A stretch of 39,941 bases of DNA from contig JADHYX010000150.1 in assembly GCA_027604685.1 (NCBI GenBank), positions 9,271 through 49,211 on the forward strand, in the 5' to 3' direction. The DNA is from Lobulomyces angularis. Its lineage: Eukaryota; Chytridiomycota; Chytridiomycetes; Lobulomycetales; Lobulomycetaceae. The notes under the pieces are model-generated. The model was not told the DNA's origin, did no database searches, and saw only the letters and a program-made list of their open reading frames with translations. Below, in pieces: positions 11,690 to 21,496 of this stretch (positions within the stretch are counted from its first letter, which is position 1; each line of letters opens with the position of its first letter). The position numbers and the translations under genes were made by a program.

Positions 11690-14600
11690 TCATTCCATTA
11701 AATGTACATTTTCAGAGGACATTACTGGAGTAATAGGTTCCTCTGTAAACTGCTCATCAAAGAATCTAACATCAAAGTCATCAACCTAAAAAATAGAAAA
11801 AAAAATGGAGTAAGAAAAAAGTGACACCAAAGATTGACACTAACCAATTCAGGTTGAAATGGAACAGGAATTTCCTTGTTAAATAATTTAACAAAATCAA
11901 TTGACTCAAAATATTTCTGAGAACGAATTTCCAGGCCACCTGATCCTCCGGAACCTAGTCGCTTTTCAGGATTTCTTGTTAATAACTTAAACGCCAAGTC
12001 GCAGGCTTCGTCGCTGACATGCTCAGGAAATTCTATTGGCGCATTTAAAATAAATTCATGAATATATTCTCGCTCTTCTGAATAGAAGGGATGATAACCA
12101 CACAACATCTCAAACAGTACTACTCCGTATGCCCACCAATCAGCTGCATAAGTCGCTTTCTCCCCTTTTAAAACCTCAGGAGCCTTTTAAAAAAAAAAAA
12201 GGAATTAGTGAATAAAATGTGAAGTACATTTAAAAAAAAAACACAAAATATTAACTGAAGTGGATTACTTACTAAATATTCTAATGTTCCTACTACGTGG
12301 GAGGAGTCTTCTTCTTTATCCTCCTCCCTCTTACTTAATCCAAAATCTGTTATCTTTATATGTCCATCTTTACTTAAGAGTATATTTTCTAATTTTAAAT
12401 CTCTGGTAATTTATATTAGATTTTTTTTTTTAAGATTATGTATTATGCACCTATAAATAATCCCTTTTCCATGCAAACACTCAACACCCAAAAGGATTTC
12501 AGCACTATAAAACTTCACTCGCTCCTCTGAAAATCTACCAAAGTTACTGATATGAAAAAACAATTCTCCTCCATTAACATATTCCATAACTAAATAAAGT
12601 CTTTCCGGGCTTTGGAAGGCGCAAAGAAGGCAAACAATAAATGGATGAATTATACTATGCAAAATTCTACTTTCATTGCATGCATCAGTAGTTTCATTTT
12701 CTCCTTCCTTTTGAATAACTTTCATTGCATATACCTTTCCGGTAGTTTTTTGACTGCATAATAAAACTTTCGCAAACTTTCCTTTTCCAACAACCTTATG
12801 AATCTGGAAGTCTGTTAAAGATAATGAAGGTTCTTCAATTTCCTCTGTTAACAATCCCTCGTCTAGCGTACTTGAAACTATAGAAGTATGCTTGCTTAAT
12901 GATCCTGGAACGATAAGGTTTTGAGGTAGCTCCATTAAGTTAGTTTGAGTTCTTCTTTTTTGAATTCTTTCCTCAATTTTTTTTATAAAACTTTCTCTTG
13001 CATGATTAATTGCTGTGACCCATTCATCGCATTCTTTTTCAGAGTTGGCTGCAAATGTATTCTTTTCCTTCTTTTTATCTAATATTACAAAGGTATACAT
13101 TTTTACGTTTTGATGGGTTTGAAATTTTTCAACAACACTTTCTTCCAAAGGTATAACAATAACTTTTGAATCAGACTTTTTGGTATCCCGTTCTGAAACA
13201 GAATCCCTTTTCAGATTGGTGTATCTAACAGAGAGTTTTCCACTGTTAATGGAAACCCAGCAAGTTTTCCATACTTTTTTTTCTTCTTTGTTTAACCACC
13301 CTTCCTTACTAATGGCTTCAACTTGTATAACCTATAATGAGAAAATTGATTAAATTTAGTTTTTTATAAGAAAAAAAAAGATGTTTACTCCTCTCGATGC
13401 AGATTGTGCTTTAACTTCTGAATCCTGGTTAACCACTGAATCTACGTGAGCCTCAAGTCCCGTTTGCATTTCCCGAATAATTTTGTTCAACTCTTCAGCT
13501 TCTTTTTTTCCTCTAAAGCTCTTAAATGGTCTCTGAATAGTTGAACTAGCTTTATCATTTACGCCAAAAAAGTTTGTGAGTTTTGTCGCTCTTTTACTAG
13601 CATCTAGGCTGTCTGATAAATCAATCACAGAAATGTCTTTTTCTTCACCTTCAATTTGATAGTCTTTATCACAGAGCTTTGACTAAGATAAATTATATTA
13701 AAGCAAGTCAATTAAATTTTGGTTTCAGTGGTTTCGACTTTAATATTTTATTTTATGAATTCTTACATTTGATCCTAAAACCTGAGCTCTTAATCTTTTC
13801 TTGGTTGCCTTTCTTTTAAATAAAAACATTTCAGTTTGTTCCCATTTGATCATAATATCGAATATTTGTTGACTTTTTCCAATTTCTTTCTCAACTTTAA
13901 AAAAAAATTAAACTTTGTATACCAATTCTTATAGAATTTACCTCCTGTATTGGGAACATATTCGTGTATACCATATAATTCAACATTATCCTTAATGTTA
14001 AATTTTTTGAATAGCAAATTCATTGCTAGTTCCGCCGTAGCATTCATTGGTAAGGATATACTGGTATATGTTAAATTTCCAAAATAAACACGCACCAAAA
14101 AGGTATTGTCTGAATGATGTTTCTATCAAAATTTGCCTTAAATATGATGAAAAAAGTTCTAAAACAAACCTGTATCCTCCTTCCAACCTTTTCTCTAGAA
14201 AGATTTGCCACAACTGTCATATCCTTTTCACCGGCCTTAACCCCGAAGTAGTCTAACAACTTGTTCGTCTTTCTCTCCTTTCCCTAAGTAATTGAATAAA
14301 ATTAGTAAATAGCAATCACGCAAACAAAATTGTACAATTTTGACATCATCGGTTTCGTTCTAAAATAAAGGGTTACATTTAAAGATTTGAGTTTTAAAAG
14401 TTACCGAAGATGCCACTGCAGAATTTAAGGATAAGTTGGAGGAAATAGAGTTGTTGTCAATGCCTTCAAATCTCTTTTGTCTATTTAAAGAAAAAGTACT
14501 TTGAGCGATTGGTGGCAGTTCCCTCTGATTATCACGCTTCAAACATTCATCACTACCAAGATGGCTATTGTATGTTGAAAAACTGGAGTCAACAGAAAAT

Positions 14601-16636
14601 TGTTGATCTTTCTTAAATCTACCTAAAAGCTATTATGAGGTATATTAATGAATTATAAATGAAAATTCATTATTTGAGGAAGCCATTTATTAGAAATCCT
14701 TACATGGCTAGTAACAGACGCATTATTAATCTCTGACGTGCTTCTGTTTTTGGTTCGCTAAAAAACGGAAAATTTTAACACAGAAGATTTTGTATTTACT
14801 TTTTCCTCTTCCACATTAAATCCAAACCAGTGGGTTAATTTGGTGGATTTTAAAGCTTCATTTCTGCGCTTTGTGTCTTCAGCTGCATTTAATTCTTGTG
14901 AAATGACATCATTGATGTTTGTATTGGAGGAGACTCCAAAAATATTTGTCAGTTTTGTTGCCCGTTTATTTGCCTAAAAAAAAAAATGAAACTCTAAAAA
15001 ACCAAATTTTGTTACATCGTTATAGTCCATTAGAATGTATTTGGCATCCTCATTCATTACAAAAGGTTTCTCATCTAATTCCAAAAATCTAGAGTTACGT
15101 TTAGCATCACTTTCTCTATTAGATTCCCTATATAAACCCAATCTCTCTCGATCTTCATCTGAACAGCCCTCGATTGAATGTAGAAGGTCCAAAACTTCCT
15201 TCCCTGTAGTTCCAGAGCTAACTACAACAAATCTATTTTTTTTTTCACTATTGACTTCGACCGTAATGTTCCATTGTGGTGGCTTGCTTTTTAACTTGAA
15301 AGATAAAATCCCTGCTGCATTGTTTAATTTTTCAATATCAGTCTCATCGTTGGGAATATAAAAGTCAAGTGGTGTATTAGGATTTACAGTAGATTCTTAA
15401 AATATATTATAATTTTCAATAGTTCTATGTTAAATATTGAAAAAAATTTACCAGTGCCATTAGGTTCCAATTTTACAATTTTACAGTCTTCAATAACTGA
15501 CACATTCCCGTAAGTAGACTCAACCTCTAGTCTTACTTCATGCAAGGTGGTATTAGGGGTAACTTCTAATTTGTGGCAGGTACCGTTTACTGTATAAAAA
15601 TGGACAGTACAGCTGCCCACTGTTCTCGCTTTAAAATATGCCATGCTTCTGTGCTTTCTTCGTACAGAACTCATTTCAGAATTTGTTAAACAGACTAAGG
15701 CTGCTTCTTTAAATTCTTCTTCGTCTTTCATTAAGACTTGATGTGAGGAAGAAACTTTTAAAGAAAATCCATTAGCTGGAAGTATGTAATCCTCTTGACC
15801 TATAAAGGAGTTTGTTGAGCTATTTCGCTTCGTCTCTTCTGAATTTGCTGTGTGAGGAAATGAAATTAATTCAAGTTAAGAAATTTAAAATTTAAAACAC
15901 TAACTTTTAAAGTGAGCGACATCTTTAGGTTCTGATATTATTATATTTACTGAAAACTCCGGTGGAAATTTTTTGTTAGTTTTTGAAGTTTTAAAATCTT
16001 CTTCTCCAGATGATGAACTCATTCTTGATTGAAAAAAATTTTTAGTTATGCTTGATCTTCTAGATACTCCATCAGATTGTTTTGCTTCTTCTCTTTTGGA
16101 AGATCGTGGACTTTTTATGTTGTCCATCATGTTGCTAAAGGATTTTCTACGGTTGTTAGGTTGAGCTGTAGGTAAATTAAGAGAGTTGCTATTTGCATTT
16201 TGTACAATATAACTATCATTATTAGATTGTTTTGGTATAAAATTTTCCCATGGTAATATAGTATTGAATTCCTTTTCGTCTGTGGAAATAGAAAATTCAG
16301 GCGGTCCGTTGATCTTTTTATCAGTTAACTTATTTGGAATAGTCTGCTTTTCTGCATCTACTTGGGTAGATGAAGGTTTTTTACCAAGAAATGCGTTAGA
16401 AGTTAGATTATTAAATGAAAATGATTTTTTTATCCCATTATTTGAATTCTAAATTTTAATAGTTAATAAAATTTATTGAATTAAATTATTTTTTTTATTT
16501 AGATTAATTACGCAAAAATTATATTTTTCAGTTATTGTACCTGTAATTTGGGACTTAATAAAGAAGAATTGGGATTCAGTTTCTCACCATTGTATCCATT
16601 TGAATTTTTATTTAAAGTTGAGTCTTCAGTACTCAT
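11690..16636 (-). CDS. Protein kinase, AGC/Akt-like, with three RA-like domains and a PH domain
   Basis: 1,348 residues in 16 exons, traced end to end with consistent phase. Order: disordered Ser-rich N-terminus (1-290); RA-like 1 (about 291-385, TVHFYTVNGTCHKLEV); RA-like 2 (about 387-468, RFVVVSSGTTGKEVLDLL); RA-like 3 (about 671-765, TFLVRVYFGNLTYTSISL ending FLFKRKATKKR); PH (about 872-980, EGWLNKEEKKVWKTCW); AGC kinase (from about 1041). Kinase features: Gly loop GKGKFAKV (third Gly is Ala), AMKV Lys 1071, Glu about 1087, YRDLKLEN, TDFGL, T-loop GTLEYLAPE (usual GTPEYLAPE), ADWWAYG and the turn motif FTEEPITP. Translation stops soon after, with no FxxF[ST]Y hydrophobic motif. A KLxxxFG motif occurs four times (about 477, 515, 634, 801). 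Probably a Ras- and phosphoinositide-directed kinase. Exon 8 (14345-14359) is a 15-nt microexon. Confidence 0.85.
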
Positions 16637-16818
16637 TGCATCAAAAATTTAGTATTGGGACTTAGGTTTTTTTTTATTTTTTATTTTAGCCTTTTTAGCC
16701 AATCATTCAAAATAAAAGAAATAGTTAAAAAAAATTTTTTTGATTCGTGCAAAATTCTATTTACTAAAGGTTTTTTTTTTTTTTTTTTTTTTCTATCATA
16801 TAAAAGTTATAAACAATT
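16637..16818. promoter_or_regulatory. Shared divergent promoter with 22-nt T tract
   Basis: Only 182 bases separate the divergent ATGs of the kinase gene and the doublecortin gene. The region contains an uninterrupted T run at 16771-16792, the longest homopolymer I noticed. Such tracts exclude nucleosomes in fungal promoters; that role here is inference. Confidence 0.5.
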
Positions 16819-19119
16819 ATGCAAGATTATAAAAGTAAGCGAATACGAATATTTAAGAATGGTGATGTTTTTACACCATCAAAAAAATTTGTTATATCAC
16901 CAAAATTGTTTCGAAATTATGAACAGGTTTTTATTATTATGCTGCAATTATCTCCATTAAAAAAATTAAAATATTAAGTTTTTACATACCTCTTCAAATG
17001 AGTTAAAACTTTTGACTGGGGCAGTCAGAAAAATATATACCATTGAAGGAAAACCAGTAGGTGGTTTGGATGATTTTGAGGAAGGAGGTACCTATGTAGC
17101 AACAAGCGGTGAATTTTTTAAGAAAGCACCCTATCTTTTGAAAGAACAGCAACAGCCTGAAAGTGCATCAAAGAAAGGCGACCCAAGGGCATACTTGAAA
17201 TCTTGGAATGATAAAACATTTCTTGCCGAGACTATTAATGAAGGCAAGAAAGAAATTCCTCTCTTTCAACCAACCGTAATATTATTAAAAAAATAATAGT
17301 TTCTTTGTATTAACTCTAACAAAAATTTCAATAACAAAAATTCAATAATAGAGCAAAGCATACCGTATTTTAGCATACAGTAATGGCGAAAATAATACCC
17401 CTGGAATAAGATTGTTACTTAATTACAGAACTTGTAGAACGTTTGACCAGGTAAATAGAATTTTTACATTCTGTAAATTTCTTAATTTTTGTTTTTTTGT
17501 AATAGTTATTACGATTTTTAAGTAACACTCTGCATTTAAGTGTTAGAAAAATTTACGATGGTAAAAATGGGCGGCAAATAAAAACATTACAAGATTTACG
17601 TGATGGACAAGTATTAATTGGAGCAGGAAATGAAAACTACAAGGAAGTAAACTATTTACCCAGGAGCCCTTTGGATAATGGGCAATCTAGAAGGGAACAA
17701 GAGGTATAATTTTGCACATAGCGACGTTAAATTTTTTTTTTTTTTTTAGCACATAAAAAATGTAAATTTTTTTCCAAACGGAGACGCATACCACCATGGA
17801 TTTGTTGTTAAAGTTCAAAAGTCTAGATTTGATTCCATTAAAAAGGTACCTTATTTAATTTAAGAAATTTTCTAATAGAAGATTATAGCTTCTTGATCAC
17901 CTAAATAAATCTGGAAGTGTTGGAGGCATTTTTGCAAATAGGATCTTTTCAATGAAAGGAAAACAAATTAAAGATCTTGATGATTTAGAGCATCAACAGA
18001 GTTATGTTCTTTTAAGTGGGAGTGAGCAATTTTTTAATATCAATTACAATGTCAACTCCATACAAGCACTTGATGCTCCAAAAGGTTTAAGTGGTTTTAC
18101 CAAAAACAACGAATTGATGTCAAAGATCAAGTTTGCGAAACCAATCTGGGCTGTCCAAAAGCTGAAAGCAGCTCCTCAAAAGTCGCAACCCCAGCCAATC
18201 AAAAATAAGGCAAAAAAACCAGCTACTGCTCAAGAAGACATTGAGGAAGAAGATACTGCTAAAGTTATCGGAGATGACGATGGTGATGTTTTTGAGTCAA
18301 AGGATATCAATGCATTTAATCCAAAGGAACTTCAAAATAGCGAAGTTTCTGACAATGAAGAACAAATTGAAGAAATAGAAAACGACGGAACTGAACAAGA
18401 TTCTGCAAGTGATGCTGACTCCGAGCTTTTAAAAGGTACAAATTATGCTTCCAACTGAGATATTAATTATTCGTTTACCAAGAATTCGCCAATAGTAAAG
18501 AAGTGGGTATAGAGCAAGATGAAGAAGGCCGTGATACAGAAAAAGAAGATGCGAGTGACACAGAAGAAGACTCGCAATCTGGTATGTTATTGAAATTAAA
18601 GAAATCTTATATTAATTCTGAACTGCCAGATTCGGAAAGTAAGGTCGAAGAGGAAATCGAAGAAAAAGTTGGCGCTGAAGCTGATGAAGAGGAAGAAATG
18701 GAAAATGAAATAAGTAAAATTAAAACTATCTTAAAATATACTTATATAACTCCAATAAAGCTTCGGATAGTCAGGAAGATGAAAGCGCTTCAGAATTGGA
18801 AACAGAAAAATATCCAAAAAAAAATAATGATAATAATGATGATATAGAGGAGGAAAAAGAGGAGGTGGAGGAAGACGAGGACGAGGACGGGGACGAGGAA
18901 GAAGAAGATGAAAAAGAACAGGAATCTGAGGAGGGAAGTGAAGAAGAAATAGAAGAAAACGAAATTGAAACGACTAAAACCTCAAGAGCATCTATAAATG
19001 CATCAATACCTGAACTACCTTCCAAATCTCACTCTTTTACTAAAGGACAAAAGAAATCAAAAATTCCTAAATCAGTAAATAGTTCAGTAAGAAGCTCATT
19101 GTCTAGCATACAGGTATAA
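16819..19119 (+). CDS. Triple-doublecortin (DCX) microtubule-associated protein
   Basis: DCX domains bind and stabilise microtubules; many such proteins are ciliary (DCDC2-like). Exon 1 (16819-16926) reads MQDYKSKRIRIFKNGDVFTPS, ending NYEQ, and splices at 16927-16978 into FLHTSSNELKLLTGAVRKIYTIEGKPV, a complete first DCX domain. The second runs from KAYRILAYSNGE through VRKIYDGKNGRQIKTLQDL to VLIGAGNENYK. The third runs from VNFFPNGDAYHHGFVVKV through RIFSMKGKQIKDLDDL to YVLLSGSEQF. After PIWAVQKLK comes a long tail extremely rich in Asp/Glu (18230-18970), then a Ser/Lys-rich basic end. About nine exons. The acidic tail could mimic tubulin's acidic tail or tune binding; that is inference. 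Shares a promoter with the kinase gene. Confidence 0.85.
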
Positions 19120-19446
19120 AACATTAGTAGGTGGATCATTAATTAGTTTAGTCATTGTAAAGTTTTTATTATCAATTTTAAATTATGTTAATTAAAGTAT
19201 TATTAAAATTTGTATACAAACCATTTTTATTCTTATTGTATTATTTTTGGTATTATTTTCCAAAATGGTGATACAGCAAATTAATAATAATAAAATTTTG
19301 TTTGTAAAAATTAATCATTGTTCTATTGTGCTCACTTCGTATTAAAGGTATTGATTAAATTTTCATTTTAAATACCAATGTATTTTTGTGTAGTCACATT
19401 TTTCAAACTAAATCCTTTTGAAAAAACAAACTAAAAGTTACTGAAG
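19120..19446. other. Intergenic, no gene seen
   Basis: AT-rich spacer between two tandem plus-strand genes. Frequent stops in all frames; no RNA gene or notable repeat recognised. Confidence 0.5.
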
Positions 19447-19925
19447 ATGGAAGACCTTAAAAAAAAAACTAAATCAGAAAGAGCCGAGATCTATAAAAAA
19501 TATGAAAACAAAGGTCAATATTTTTTAATAGAGTATTCTAAATCATCAAGGGCAAAATGTCGCGGTAATATTTTTGAATTTAACAGTTATACCCATTTTT
19601 GTTGAAAAAAGGGTGTAGGAAGCACATTCTTAAACAAAATTTGAGATTTAGGCATTTAGTATGTGGACATCATTGTTTTGAAGAAAAGAAAACTCAAAAA
19701 AAGGTGAAGATTTAATATTTTTTTTTGCTTTTAAAAAATTTCAAAAAGGATGTGTGTGGATGTTGGCATATTGAATGTCTATTGCAGTTGCAAAAAAACG
19801 ATTTGGAGAGGTTTAAATATTCAAATAAAAATTTTGAGGTAATAAATTCAGAAAAGCAAATTGCAGGTTTTAGTTTATTGAAAGATGAAGATAAAGAAAC
19901 AGTGGCAAAAAAATTTTTTGTGTGA
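19447..19925 (+). CDS. Small stand-alone PARP-type zinc finger protein
   Basis: 128 residues in three exons. The N-terminal half reads GQYFLIEYSKSSRAKCRGC, the hallmark start of PARP-type zinc fingers (YxxEYAKSxRAxCxxC), which bind DNA ends and nicks in PARP1 and DNA ligase III. Candidate zinc ligands are C38 and C41, then H77 and C80 in CWHIEC, giving C-x2-C...H-x2-C. The spacing of about 35 residues between the pairs is slightly longer than the usual 28-30. No catalytic PARP or ligase domain follows: after about 48 more polar residues (NDLERFKYSNKN, GFSLLKDEDKETVAKKF) a TGA ends the gene. It probably acts as a DNA-damage or chromatin-binding accessory factor. The name is firm, the function inferred. 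Confidence 0.8.
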
Positions 19926-19984
19926 ATTAAAAAAAAAAGATTATAGTAATTGTGATAATATTAAGTAGATTTTTTTTTGTTTTT

Positions 19985-21027
19985 TTAAACTTCACTATCT
20001 TCTTCATATTTCAATGAAGCGCTAGTGGTACTTTTTGAGCTGCATCCGTAAGACTTTTGTGAACTTGTCATAGTATCAGTAGAAATTTTTTTCTTATTTA
20101 CTATCTTTATAGAATATAACATAAATATTAGCATGTAAACGCAGTAGCTAATATTTTTTAAAATTAAATTTTTTAAAAATTTAATAAGTGATATACCTTA
20201 AAAATAAAACATTGTGTCCAATAGAAATGCGAAGAGAATCATTTTGAGTGAAGACAAACAAATCATAGAGAATATTGAATAATAGAGAGAAAACTAAGAC
20301 GATTTCCTGCTCACTTAACAGCACTAAAATGTTTTCTATTTTTTCAGTTCTATTCTTATTATTACATTTCTTACATTCAATTATTCCAATTTTGACATTT
20401 TCGGATTTTCCAACATTCCTGTACTTGTTAACACTCAGTAGAAATAGCCCTGTCATTAACAATGAATAAAGCATCTCTGCAGTCTGATCAATAATTCCAA
20501 AAGTTACTAAAATAAAAATGTTAAAAATTGCAATTTAGTAATAAAACAGTTACATGGCAAATAAGTAGCACACGTTCCATTGGGTTGCAAAATTCCACTG
20601 TATGCATTTAAAGTTGAAATCATTATTCCAAATCTTATCAAAAATGCTGTACCAAGAATAACTTTTATTTTTGGCATTCTATTTTGTTGTTAACGTTAAA
20701 GAAATATAAATTTTTATTGTACTTTTTGTTTAATCCATGAGCAGCTTTCAGTTGCAGCAACCAGTAGGCGACTGCCTCGCAATAAAGCAAAACACAGCAA
20801 ACTTTAACTTTCAAGTTGCAGGCAGGTAACAGTAAAACGTCATAACTAATGCTCCAAATAGCTTGTAGAGCTACAGAAAAGCCAATGACGTACGCCAACA
20901 ACTTCGTATACCTGTTTGAATTTCTATGAAAAAGCGCTGTAGTTAGTATAAGTGCTAGACCAAAACCTAAACTTAATCCCTTGGTGTATTCAGCTAACAA
21001 ATTTCCTAATGTGTATATTTCTTTCAT
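19985..21027 (-). CDS. Seven-transmembrane protein, family unknown
   Basis: About 300 residues in four exons: MKEIYTLGNLLAEYT to HGLNKK; MPKIKVILG to TCATYLP; LTFGIIDQTAEM to NVLFL; SYCVYMLIF to the end. Seven hydrophobic helices can be picked out (KGLSLGFGLALILTTALF; LLAYVIGFSVALQAIW; VKVCCVLLYCEAVAYWLL; VILGTAFLIRFGIMI; MLYSLLMTGLFLLSV; IVLVFSLLFNILYDLFVF; VYMLIFMLYSIKI). The loop between helices 5 and 6 is polar with a Cys pair (ECKKC). The C-terminal tail is Ser/Thr-rich and acidic (SSQKSYGCSSKSTTSAS, KYEEDSEV), resembling a receptor tail open to phosphorylation. It could be a GPCR-like receptor, but I recognise no family motif such as DRY or NPxxY. No signal peptide is needed. Confidence 0.68.
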
Positions 21028-21052
21028 AAAAAACAGTATTCAATAATTTATA

Positions 21053-21131
21053 ATTATTTTTGTATTATTTTTTGTATTTTTTGTATTATTTTTTTGTATT
21101 ATTTTTTGTATTATTTTTGTATTATTTTTTT
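21053..21131. repeat. Short tandem repeat, unit about TATTATTTTTTG
   Basis: About six imperfect copies of a 10-14 base unit, differing in T-run length. They lie just upstream of the seven-TM gene on its 5' side, so within its promoter or 5' leader. Length variation between strains would be expected from slippage. Confidence 0.75.
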
Positions 21132-21496
21132 AAAACCAAGAAAGGCTATATATATAATTAGGATTAACAAGCACAATTGTACTGCAAAAAATTAGTTCTA
21201 GAAGATTCGCGACAAAAATAAACATGCACCTGAACTGTACTGTATGCGATGAATTACATTGTAATATTTTCTGTAATAATTACAATATATTTAAAAATAA
21301 ATATTATGAAAATTAATCATAAGATGGCCTTTTTTTCTTGCACTAGATTTCTTAGATTTGAGAATTTTTCCTTTGTAAAATAGTAAATAAAAAAATTACA
21401 AAATAGATTAATACAATTTCCAAATTATATATTTCATTCAAAAAATAAAAAAAATAAGGATTTAAGTTTAATTACAAAAAAAATAATAAAAACATT
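21132..21496. other. Intergenic, no gene seen
   Basis: Lies between the 5' side of the seven-TM gene and the 3' end of the carboxypeptidase gene. It holds a 30-codon Cys-containing plus-strand ORF (about 21223) that is probably chance, and otherwise AT-rich sequence. Confidence 0.45.

Noticed and set aside
16655..16960. 101-codon plus-strand ORF upstream of the DCX gene
   Set aside because: It is low-complexity Phe/Lys sequence through the T tract; the true first DCX exon (16819-16926) overlaps it in another frame and gives a DCX start.
18771..19025. 84-codon minus-strand Ser-rich ORF
   Set aside because: It is the mirror of the acidic DCX tail: GAA/GAG-rich sequence reads as Ser/Phe on the other strand.
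21223..21315. 30-codon plus-strand ORF with five Cys residues (CTVCDELHC...)
   Set aside because: Too short, no signal peptide, and a chance ORF of this length is likely; no paired exon nearby.
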